Source: Candidatus Ornithobacterium hominis (GTDB lineage Bacteria; Bacteroidota; Bacteroidia; Flavobacteriales; Weeksellaceae). From it: a stretch of DNA of 64,000 bases. Shown piece after piece: positions 8,890 through 15,332 of this stretch; position 1 is the stretch's first letter; the number at the start of each line of letters is the position of its first letter. The position numbers and the translations under genes were made by a program. The DNA lies in contig NZ_OX579588.1 in assembly GCF_951229915.1 (NCBI RefSeq), positions 1,972,910-2,036,909 on the forward strand. The letters run 5' to 3'. The notes under the pieces are model-generated. The model was not told the origin of the DNA. It saw only the letters and a list, made by a program, of their open reading frames with translations, and did no database searches.

Positions 8890-9954
8890 TTATTGTAGTT
8901 TTTGATAAAATTGAAAATCATGGTTTTGTGCTTTTTCTGGATGAAAAATTTTAATTAAATCATTTAAAACCCAGTCTACACGGATGTTCCCTGTTTCGAA
9001 ATAGTCATTTGCTCCTTTTTCATTGACTTTTTTGGTGAAACTATAAACTTGAGCATTTTGAAAAGCTTTAAAAAATTTATGATTTTTATAAGCCTTTTCT
9101 AAATTTTGGAGGGAAGTGAAGTCCCCAGCATTGACCCAAAAATCAGCATCTTTAGCTTTTTGGTAAACTTCTTCAAAGGACAAATTGATATTGCCTAGGT
9201 GCGAATCGTTGCTCCAGATGTAGTTAGCGCCAGCATCACCCAGATATTGAGCTACAAAACTTTCTCCGCCGCTCATATACCAAATGTCACCGCGCATCGT
9301 GTTGGTAAATACACGGGGTTTAGAAGAATTTACTACAGAATTTTTTAAGGCTTTATAATTTTTTTCAATTTTGGTGAAGAGGGAATCAGCTAGATTTTCT
9401 TTGCCAAACAATTCGCCGTATAATTTCAAATATTCTGCTTTGCCTAAAGGAGTGGTTTCATTATATTCATCGAGATAAATGACGTTGATGCCTTGATTTT
9501 CTAATAATTGAAAAAGTTTAGCTTGCTGAGGTTGGGTGTAGGTTAATACGGCATCTGGTTTTAGCGTGAGAATCTTCTCGATGTCTGGTGCAGCACTTTT
9601 CCCTAAGTCTTCAATTTCTCCGTTGGCAATCATTTGATGTAGCTTTGGGCTGTAGCACCAGTCTGCATCAAAAACACCCTGAACTTGTGAGAGAGCATCA
9701 ATGCCTTCTAAATAACCGATAGCTGAGGAGGAAAGAAGAATGATTTTTTGCAAAGGGATTTTACTCTTTGCAATGGATTGGGTGTGCTTGTTTTGTATGA
9801 TTTTGAGAGAATTCTCATCTTTTTCCCAGCTGATTGCTTTGGCATAAGTGAGCGGATTTATTTTACTTTCTGTCTTAAAATCAGTGTTTTGAGTTGTTTT
9901 TTTACACCCTAAAAAAATAGAAATAGCAAAGAAAAAGTAAAATATGTTTTTCAT
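8890..9954 (-). CDS. ABC transporter substrate-binding lipoprotein (BtuF/FepB-like)
   Basis: Starts MKNIFYFFFAISIFLGC, giving a lipobox Cys at residue 17. An upstream in-frame start at 10098 was rejected because it would run through the tRNA gene. The mature part has the class III binding-protein layout: ILLSSSAIGYLEGI, the linker-region phrase ILTLKPDAVLTYTQPQQ, INVIYLDEYNETTPLGKAEY, then NTMRGDIWYMSGGESFVAQYLG and FWVNAGDFTSL. This fits iron-siderophore or cobalamin binding. No permease or ATPase is adjacent. It diverges from tRNA-Arg, with only 44 nt between them. Confidence 0.88.
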   Translation of the reverse strand: MKNIFYFFFAISIFLGCKKTTQNTDFKTESKINPLTYAKAISWEKDENSLKIIQNKHTQSIAKSKIPLQKIILLSSSAIGYLEGIDALSQVQGVFDADWCYSPKLHQMIANGEIEDLGKSAAPDIEKILTLKPDAVLTYTQPQQAKLFQLLENQGINVIYLDEYNETTPLGKAEYLKLYGELFGKENLADSLFTKIEKNYKALKNSVVNSSKPRVFTNTMRGDIWYMSGGESFVAQYLGDAGANYIWSNDSHLGNINLSFEEVYQKAKDADFWVNAGDFTSLQNLEKAYKNHKFFKAFQNAQVYSFTKKVNEKGANDYFETGNIRVDWVLNDLIKIFHPEKAQNHDFQFYQKLQ

Positions 9955-9979
9955 AGCCTGCAAATAAATAAAAACTTTG

Positions 9980-9987
9980 TATATTTG
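9980..9987 (+). promoter_or_regulatory. -7 box (TATATTTG) of tRNA-Arg
   Basis: A perfect TAnnTTTG match ending 12 nt before the first base of the tRNA. Confidence 0.6.
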
Positions 9988-9998
9988 CAAACTCAAAA

Positions 9999-10072
9999 GG
10001 CCACGTAGCTCAATTGGATAGAGCGTCAGATTACGGCTCTGAAGGTTGAGGGTTCGACTCCTTCCGTGGTCA
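9999..10072 (+). tRNA. tRNA-Arg (anticodon ACG)
   Basis: A 74-nt cloverleaf. The acceptor stem GGCCACG pairs with CGTGGTC (one G-U) and the discriminator is A. The D-arm contains AGCTCAATTGGATAGAGC. The anticodon stem TCAGA/TCTGA encloses TTACGGC, giving anticodon ACG. The T-loop is GTTCGACTC. CCA is not encoded. A recombinase remnant lies about 200 bp downstream, which suggests that this tRNA 3' end has served as an integration site. Confidence 0.96.
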
Positions 10073-10076
10073 CAGA

Positions 10077-10129
10077 AAAAAGCCTTTTTATCGTACATTG
10101 TAGCGTATTAACGTATTAAAAGGCTTTTT
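10077..10129 (+). terminator. inverted pair of dispersed words downstream of tRNA-Arg
   Basis: AAAAAGCCTTTT (10077-10088) and AAAAGGCTTTTT (10118-10129) are exact reverse complements. A 29-nt spacer containing two CGTATTA words separates them. They start 5 nt after the tRNA and probably terminate its transcript. Confidence 0.6.
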
Positions 10130-10162
10130 AAACTTAAAATTGGCGTATTGATGCCACTAAGT

Positions 10163-10191
10163 TTGCCACCAATTGAATTTATTGGTGGCAA
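10163..10191. repeat. perfect 11-bp inverted repeat
   Basis: TTGCCACCAAT (10163-10173) and ATTGGTGGCAA (10181-10191), with a 7-nt loop. No T-run follows, so it is not a clear terminator. It lies between the tRNA and the recombinase remnant and may be a remnant of the integrated element. Confidence 0.6.
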
Positions 10192-10263
10192 TTTGCTTAA
10201 ATAGAGATTTACTAAAAAACTCCATTTCAAATTAAAAGAAATGGATGAAAAAATTATCTCATT

Positions 10264-10500
10264 GTGCAGATCGCTTCTAAAATATATAAGGAAGTGAATT
10301 TTAAACAAAATTTGAATCTCAAAAACTACATCAAAAAGAACGGAGAAAACCAAGTGATGCTTACGCTCCATTCCCAAGGAAAAAGAAAAAGGCTAATGCT
10401 GGGTGCCTATATTCGCCTAAATTTTGGGCAAAAAAACCAAAGTATAAAAGGCAATTCGAAACAGGCTAAGACTATTAATTCTTACTTGAATAAAGGGTGA
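10264..10500 (+). pseudogene. tyrosine recombinase N-terminal fragment (integrase remnant)
   Basis: Seventy-eight codons from a GTG resemble the Arm DNA-binding start of Bacteroidota phage/transposon integrases: GKRKRLMLGAYIRLNFG followed by QSIKGNSKQAKTINSYLNKG. That is the usual pattern of 'hydrophobic strand - GKRKR.SLG - W/F - KG - Ea..iN..L'. The SAM-like and catalytic domains (R...HxxR...Y) are absent; the frame stops at 10498-10500 and nhaD begins 76 nt later. I read it as the decayed end of an integrated element at tRNA-Arg. Whether the fragment is expressed is unknown. Confidence 0.7.
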
Positions 10501-10514
10501 GGTATTTTAATTCT

Positions 10515-10551
10515 AATTTTACAAAATTATTTAAAATAATTTTGTAAAATT
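10515..10551. promoter_or_regulatory. 37-bp perfect palindrome overlapping the nhaD promoter
   Basis: Two 18-bp arms (10515-10532 and 10534-10551) are exact reverse complements around a single A at 10533. The right arm contains the -7 box TAATTTTG (10537-10544). The arms are AT-only except for one C or G each. Its placement suggests an operator for nhaD, with a terminator for the integrase remnant as the alternative. Confidence 0.65.
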
Positions 10552-10576
10552 GAATTCTATTTGAAACATTACTATA

Positions 10577-11989
10577 ATGGAAGTTGCAATTATTCTCATT
10601 TTTGTTCTTGGCTATTTAGCCATCACATTAGAACACTCTTTGCATTTAGACAAAACAGTCCCTGCGCTCATTATGGCAGCAGTTTGTTGGGCATTGTTAG
10701 CCGCATTTGGTCTAACCGTTTATACGATTGACGATGGTCTTCATCCAATTTTTGAGGAAATCATGCACGAAGGCGTGGGAGACGTTCATGCCGCAAAGCT
10801 TCTCGCTATCGAAGAAAGTCTACTTCATCACCTAGGGAAAACAGCTGAAATTCTTTTCTTTTTGATTGGAGCGATGACCATTGTAGAAATCATCGATTTA
10901 CATCGTGGCTTTGAAATCATTAAGCGTTTCATCAAAACAAAAAATAAGCGAAAGCTGCTTTGGATTGTTGGTATACTCGCGTTTTTTCTTTCTGCCATTA
11001 TCGATAATTTAACGGCAACGATTGTTTTAATCACTATTTTGAGAAAAATTATCCCCGAAAGAGAAGAGCGCCTATGGTACGCTGGCTTGATTGTAATTGC
11101 AGCAAATGCTGGTGGTGCTTGGTCTCCAATTGGTGATGTAACTACAACTATGCTTTGGATTGCGAAAAAAGTTTCTGTCGCTAAACTTGTTGAATATTTA
11201 GTTTTACCAGCTTTACTTTGCTTTGCTGCTCCTTTTGCTATAGCATCGTTCTTGCCCGCCTTCAGAGGAGAAGTCTCGACCCAAAACTACGAAGAAAAAG
11301 AAATTTATAAAAGTAGTGCCACCATGCTATATCTTGGTTTAGCGATGATTGTTTTCGTCCCGATTTTTAAATCCATCACACATTTACCACCTTATGTGGG
11401 TATGATGTTATCACTCGGTGTTGTATGGCTGGTCGCAGAATATATAAAGCCTTTAGAAAATTACGACTATGAAACTAAAGCTAAATTTTCGGTTCATAAA
11501 GCATTAGCTCGCATTGAGATATCAAGTATTTTATTCTTTTTAGGTATTTTATTAGCAGTTGCTGCTTTAGAAAGCCTAGGCTTACTATTCAACTTTGCTA
11601 ACTGGCTTGACGTCACAATTCCAAATCAAGACGTCGTCGTATTACTCTTAGGCATTGGCTCTGCGATTATAGACAACGTGCCATTGGTGGCCGCCAGTAT
11701 CGGAATGTTTAATGAACCGATGGATGCAGAGTTGTGGCATTTTATTGCCTACGCAGCAGGAACTGGAGGTAGTTTATTGATTATCGGTTCAGCCGCTGGC
11801 GTTGCAGCAATGGGCATGGAAAGAATTGACTTTTTTTGGTATCTGAAAAACATTTCTTGGTTAGCATTCGTAGGATTCATCATCGGAGCTATTTTAATTA
11901 TGGCTTTCAAAACTATCGGATTATACGAGCTTAGTGAAGAAGAATTACATGCTTTTTTACAGCTTCAAAATACTTCCCCCATTAAATAA
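10577..11989 (+). CDS. nhaD: NhaD-type Na+/H+ antiporter
   Basis: A 470-residue inner-membrane protein of the ion transporter superfamily, with about 12 membrane segments. Diagnostic strings are SAIIDNLTATIVLITILRK (about residues 138-156), GGAWSPIGDVTTTMLWIAKK (about 177-196), and a second half-repeat with AIIDNVPLVAASIGMF and GTGGSLLIIGSAAGVAAMG. It exports Na+ in exchange for protons and supports pH and sodium homeostasis. The start at 10577 follows a TAATTTTG box within a 37-bp palindrome, which points to its own regulation. The stop at 11989 lies 13 nt before the next gene. Confidence 0.95.
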   Translation: MEVAIILIFVLGYLAITLEHSLHLDKTVPALIMAAVCWALLAAFGLTVYTIDDGLHPIFEEIMHEGVGDVHAAKLLAIEESLLHHLGKTAEILFFLIGAMTIVEIIDLHRGFEIIKRFIKTKNKRKLLWIVGILAFFLSAIIDNLTATIVLITILRKIIPEREERLWYAGLIVIAANAGGAWSPIGDVTTTMLWIAKKVSVAKLVEYLVLPALLCFAAPFAIASFLPAFRGEVSTQNYEEKEIYKSSATMLYLGLAMIVFVPIFKSITHLPPYVGMMLSLGVVWLVAEYIKPLENYDYETKAKFSVHKALARIEISSILFFLGILLAVAALESLGLLFNFANWLDVTIPNQDVVVLLLGIGSAIIDNVPLVAASIGMFNEPMDAELWHFIAYAAGTGGSLLIIGSAAGVAAMGMERIDFFWYLKNISWLAFVGFIIGAILIMAFKTIGLYELSEEELHAFLQLQNTSPIK

Positions 11990-12002
11990 TATTTACAGTT
12001 TT

Positions 12003-13319
12003 ATGATTAGCGGATTTTCTAAGCTTTCTAAAAAAGATAAAATCAATTGGTTAGTAGATACTTTTTTACAAAACAACAGCGATGCCAAAGAAGTGCTAAA
12101 GCAGTACTGGAACAGCGATGCAGACTTGCAGCGGCTACACGATGAGTTTTCTGAAAACACGATTTCTAATTACTATTTACCCTTTGGCGTAGCCCCGAAT
12201 TTCATCATCAATGGTGAAGAATTTGCTATCCCAATGGTGGTAGAAGAGAGTTCTGTAGTGGCTGCAGCGGCCAAAGCTGCAAAATACTGGGCTAATCGAG
12301 GGGGGTTCAAAACTGAGATTTTAGGTTTTACTAAATTGGGGCACGTTCACTTTACCTTTAAAGGTGATGCACAAAAACTACAAGATTTTTTTAAAGACTT
12401 AGAAAAAAAATTACGTGAAGACACGCTCACAATGACTCAAAATATGGAAAAACGTGGCGGCGGTATTCGAAATTTAAACCTAGTGAATAAAACAGATTTA
12501 ATCCCTCATTATTTCCAAATCGAAGCAGAGTTTGATACTGTGGATTCAATGGGAGCGAACTTCATTAACTCTTGCCTTGAGCAATTTGCTAAAACACTAG
12601 AGCATGAGCTGAATGACAGTGATTTTTTTGCCCCAGAAGAGAAAAAATCCTTGCAAATCATCATGTGTATTCTCTCCAATTATACGCCCAACTGTATGGT
12701 GCGTGCTTGGGTGGAATGCCCCGTGACTGATTTGGTAGATAAAAATATTCCAGCAGATATTTTTGCAGAAAAATTTATTCAAGCCATTAAAATTGCAGAA
12801 ATAGAGCCATACCGTGCCACAACGCATAATAAAGGAATCATGAATGGCGTGGATGCGGTAGTCATTGCAACGGGCAATGATTTCCGTGCAGTAGAGGCCT
12901 GCGCTCACACGTTTGCTTGTAGAGATGGGCGCTACAGTAGCTTGACTCATGCAGAAGTCAGCATGGGAGTTTTTAAATTTTGGCTAGACTTGCCCATCTC
13001 GCTCGGCACCGTGGGCGGATTGACAAGCCTTCATCCTTTGGTAAAGTTTGCTTTGCAGTTGTTGAAAAACCCAAGTGCGAAAGATTTAATGGGTATTGTC
13101 GCCGTCGCTGGTTTGGCTCAGAATTTTGCTGCACTACGTTCTTTGGTAACAACTGGAATTCAAAAGGGACACATGAAAATGCATTTGTATAATATTCTAA
13201 ATCAGCTAGGTGCTACTGAAAAAGAAAGAGATTATTTTGCAATCTACTTTAGAGACAAAACAGTTTCTCATAGTGCCGTTGTCAATGAATTTCATCGCCT
13301 CCGTGGGAAAGAAGTTTGA
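12003..13319 (+). CDS. hydroxymethylglutaryl-CoA reductase (class II type)
   Basis: Reduces HMG-CoA to mevalonate (or the reverse) for isoprenoid synthesis. Class II signatures are ENTISNYYLPFGVAPNF, VVEESSVVAAAAKAAK (catalytic Glu), MNGVDAVVIATGNDFRAVEA (Asn/Asp region), GTVGGLTSLHP, and QKGHMKMHL with the C-terminal catalytic His. I start at MISGFSKLSKKDK (12003) because an upstream in-frame start at 11934 would overlap nhaD by 56 bp. The 438-aa length fits. It is probably cotranscribed with nhaD. AAGCCTT at 13024-13030 is an internal match to the dispersed word. Confidence 0.93.
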   Translation: MISGFSKLSKKDKINWLVDTFLQNNSDAKEVLKQYWNSDADLQRLHDEFSENTISNYYLPFGVAPNFIINGEEFAIPMVVEESSVVAAAAKAAKYWANRGGFKTEILGFTKLGHVHFTFKGDAQKLQDFFKDLEKKLREDTLTMTQNMEKRGGGIRNLNLVNKTDLIPHYFQIEAEFDTVDSMGANFINSCLEQFAKTLEHELNDSDFFAPEEKKSLQIIMCILSNYTPNCMVRAWVECPVTDLVDKNIPADIFAEKFIQAIKIAEIEPYRATTHNKGIMNGVDAVVIATGNDFRAVEACAHTFACRDGRYSSLTHAEVSMGVFKFWLDLPISLGTVGGLTSLHPLVKFALQLLKNPSAKDLMGIVAVAGLAQNFAALRSLVTTGIQKGHMKMHLYNILNQLGATEKERDYFAIYFRDKTVSHSAVVNEFHRLRGKEV

Positions 13320-13383
13320 TTTTTCTTTTATTAATTCTAATTATTTTTAAAGCCTTAAAAAATTTTCATGCGTAGCTAGCTCT

Positions 13384-13821
13384 TTAATTGGTAATGATGA
13401 GCCATCGGCTATTTTGATTTACACGGTATTGATAAAGAGGCTGGCCAAATGTGGCATTATTAAGCGGCTGGCCAGTTAAGAGCATCCATTCCGCTCCATC
13501 TTCTGGGCATCTGATCTTGATTCCATCTATGACTTCTAATGTCGTATTTTTATCAGGGCAAATGTGCGGTGCATTTCGGTCATATGCATTGAAATTATTC
13601 CCAGTATTGACAATGATTAACCCACGAGACCCATTAGTTCCATCGGGGCGCAATTGCACATAGCCATTGGGCACCAAAAGCGAATTGTATGCTGGTAACC
13701 CGATATTGTATTGGGCATTGATTTGTATGCGTGGAAAGCATTGTATCTGGTTATTTTCATCTGAACAAGAGTGAAAAATGAATACAATATTAAATATCAC
13801 AAAAAAAATAAGCTTTTTCAT
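13384..13821 (-). CDS. Rieske-fold-like lipoprotein lacking canonical ligands
   Basis: A 145-residue protein beginning MKKLIFFVIFNIVFIFHSC, with Cys19 as the probable lipid anchor. The mature part has NIGLPAYNSLLVPNGYVQL, a GLIIVNTGNNFNAYDRNAPHICP segment in pieces, GIKIRCPEDGAEWMLLTGQP, and a C-terminal YQYRVNQNSRWLIITN. This is the layout of Bacteroidota Rieske (2Fe-2S)-like lipoproteins. A Rieske cluster needs CxH and CxxH; here the visible Cys are in HICP and RCPEDG and the expected His positions are missing. Cluster binding is therefore doubtful. Confidence 0.65.
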   Translation of the reverse strand: MKKLIFFVIFNIVFIFHSCSDENNQIQCFPRIQINAQYNIGLPAYNSLLVPNGYVQLRPDGTNGSRGLIIVNTGNNFNAYDRNAPHICPDKNTTLEVIDGIKIRCPEDGAEWMLLTGQPLNNATFGQPLYQYRVNQNSRWLIITN

Positions 13822-14243
13822 TGCATTATTTTATTTAAATTTCTTAACTCTTTTTTATTTATTTTTTACGTTTTATTTTTATTTTCCCCCTGATGTATAT
13901 CTAAACTGAAAATTTGTTGCCCGATAAAAAGTTTGAAGCCCCGACATAACAAATTACATACGAGCAAAAATAGTCATTTTTGGGCAAAATTTATTTGCTC
14001 AACTCTATCAATTTAACAATTTGCCTTCAAAACCCTGAAATACAATGGATTACTAGTTTTAATGTAATATACAATTGGCGTTTAAATAAAACTTGTTCTT
14101 CAATTCTCAATAATAGAAAAAAATTAATCAATTGTAAATGACTACATGCAAATAATGTGCTGCTGAAATTATTTTTTACCTGACCAAATAAAAAAATTGA
14201 GAAATTTCAAATATAAAATTTAAACAGGCTTAAAAAATTCTCT
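13822..14243. other. AT-rich gene-free interval between the Rieske-like gene and greA
   Basis: About 420 bp without a credible ORF. It contains the 15-mer AAATACAATGGATTA (14038-14052), which recurs at 61017-61031 in another gene-free gap. It ends with a CAGGCTTAAAAAATTC variant of the dispersed word just before the greA promoter. No RNA gene was recognised. Confidence 0.6.
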
Positions 14244-14251
14244 TATATTTG
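14244..14251 (+). promoter_or_regulatory. -7 box (TATATTTG) of greA
   Basis: A perfect TAnnTTTG match 63 nt before the greA ATG. The predicted transcript would begin around 14257, at the base of the leader hairpin. Confidence 0.6.
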
Positions 14252-14258
14252 TATTCTC

Positions 14259-14300
14259 AATCCCCACGTAATATTTTTTGCGTGTGGGATTGTATTTTTA
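14259..14300 (+). promoter_or_regulatory. greA leader hairpin, possible attenuator
   Basis: AATCCCCACG (14259-14268) pairs with CGTGTGGGATT (14281-14291), with one irregular position. The loop is T-rich and the tract TGTATTTTTATT follows. It lies entirely between the promoter and the start codon, so it resembles an intrinsic terminator in the leader. Confidence 0.5.
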
Positions 14301-14314
14301 TTAAAACCAAAGAT

Positions 14315-14797
14315 ATGGCAAATATACAATATGTTACGAAAGAAGGTTTAGATAAATTGCGTGCAGAGCTTAAGCACTTGGAAAGTGTAGAGCGTCCACG
14401 CATTACTGAACAAATTGCAGATGCTCGCGACAAAGGAGATTTGTCTGAAAATGCTGAATATGATGCTGCAAAAGAGGCACAAGGATTATTGGAATCGCGT
14501 ATTTCTAAATTACAAGACCAAGTAGCCAATGCTCGCATTATTGATAAATCTCAACTAGACAGCACCAAAGTTTCTATTTTGTCTACTGTTAAAATTAAAA
14601 ATTTAGCGAACAATCAAGAGTTGACCTACCAGCTGGTGCCTGAAACAGAAGCTGATTTAAAAAATAATAAAATCGCAGTCAGCACACCGATTTCTAAAGG
14701 CTTATTGGGTAAAAAGGTGGGTGATAAAGCTGAAATTAAACTTCCTAACGGAAATATTCTCAATTTTGAAATTCTTGATTTAAAATTGGAAGAATAA
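14315..14797 (+). CDS. greA: transcription elongation factor GreA
   Basis: Rescues backtracked RNA polymerase by stimulating transcript cleavage. The 160-residue protein has the N-terminal coiled coil with ERPRITEQIADARDKGDLSE, whose acidic Asp/Glu tip (D..E) is conserved, and NAEYDAAKEAQG. The C-terminal FKBP-like domain includes ISTPISKGLLGKKVGD in slightly varied form. I start at MANIQYVTKEG (14315); an upstream in-frame ATG at 14249 lies within the -7 promoter box and was rejected. The stop overlaps the HIT-gene start by one base. Confidence 0.95.
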   Translation: MANIQYVTKEGLDKLRAELKHLESVERPRITEQIADARDKGDLSENAEYDAAKEAQGLLESRISKLQDQVANARIIDKSQLDSTKVSILSTVKIKNLANNQELTYQLVPETEADLKNNKIAVSTPISKGLLGKKVGDKAEIKLPNGNILNFEILDLKLEE

Positions 14798-15198
14798 TGG
14801 CAAGTGTTTTCACCAAAATCATTCAGCGAGAGGTTCCAGGCTACATTGTGGCAGAGAATGATTTCTTTATTGCCTTTTTAGATGCGTTCCCGCTGACCCA
14901 AGGACATACTTTGGTGGTTCCTAAAAAAGAAGTAGATAAAATTTGGGATTTGGACTCAAAAACGTATGCGGGATTGATGGAGTTTGCCTATGAGGTGGCT
15001 CAAACGCTAGAAAAAACCATAAGTTGCCGACGTGTGGGAATGGCTGTCATCGGGCTTGAGGTTCCTCACGTGCACGTGCATCTTGTGCCGATGAACCAAA
15101 TGAATGACATCAATTTCTCTCAAGAAAAAAAGAAATTTTCTGATGAGAAAATGAAAGAAATTCAAACTAAAATTAAAAGTCAATTTTCTAAGGCTTAA
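14797..15198 (+). CDS. HIT family hydrolase
   Basis: A 133-residue histidine-triad nucleotide-binding protein with VPHVHVHLVPM near residues 88-98 (HxHxH). It starts SVFTKIIQREVPGYIVAEND and contains LTQGHTLVVPKKEV, the standard Hint layout. It probably hydrolyses purine nucleoside phosphoramidates or dinucleotides. It is coupled to greA (TAATG junction). Its own stop codon TAA is contained in an AAGGCTTAA copy of the dispersed word at 15190-15198. Confidence 0.93.
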   Translation: MASVFTKIIQREVPGYIVAENDFFIAFLDAFPLTQGHTLVVPKKEVDKIWDLDSKTYAGLMEFAYEVAQTLEKTISCRRVGMAVIGLEVPHVHVHLVPMNQMNDINFSQEKKKFSDEKMKEIQTKIKSQFSKA

Positions 15199-15230
15199 TT
15201 AGAAATTTCTAAAATTATATATAATAAAAA

Positions 15231-15262
15231 AATGGGAAGTTTTTTGTGCTTCTCATTTTTTT
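15231..15262 (+). terminator. terminator after greA-HIT
   Basis: AATGGGAAG (15231-15239) pairs with CTTCTCATT (15249-15257), with one G-T, followed by a run of Ts. A full copy of the dispersed word follows directly (15264-15270) and another lies at 15307-15313, between convergent genes. Confidence 0.85.
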
Positions 15263-15279
15263 TAAGGCTTAAAAAATTT
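15255..15279. repeat. representative copy of the dispersed AAGGCTT element
   Basis: Near-consensus copy: a T-run, AAGGCTT, an A-run, TTT. Clear further copies on the plus strand include 199, 359, 2365, 2658, 5357, 7279, 9347, 17055, 17940, 18423, 31160, 32972, 35032, 39210, 42670, 47020, 51080, 53858, 57937 and 60903. Copies in the reverse orientation include 4341, 13352, 19968, 20061, 27246, 31663, 32890, 48705, 49512 and 50511. A hand count gave about 70 exact cores (both strands). See findings. Confidence 0.85.
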
Positions 15280-15332
15280 CAGTATAATTATTTCTTTTCT
15301 ATAAGCAAGGCTTAAAAATTTTTCTTTATTCT

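Noticed and set aside
11934..12002. Extended N-terminus of the HMG-CoA reductase
   Set aside because: It would overlap nhaD by 56 bp and adds a non-homologous segment; MISGFSK is the natural start.
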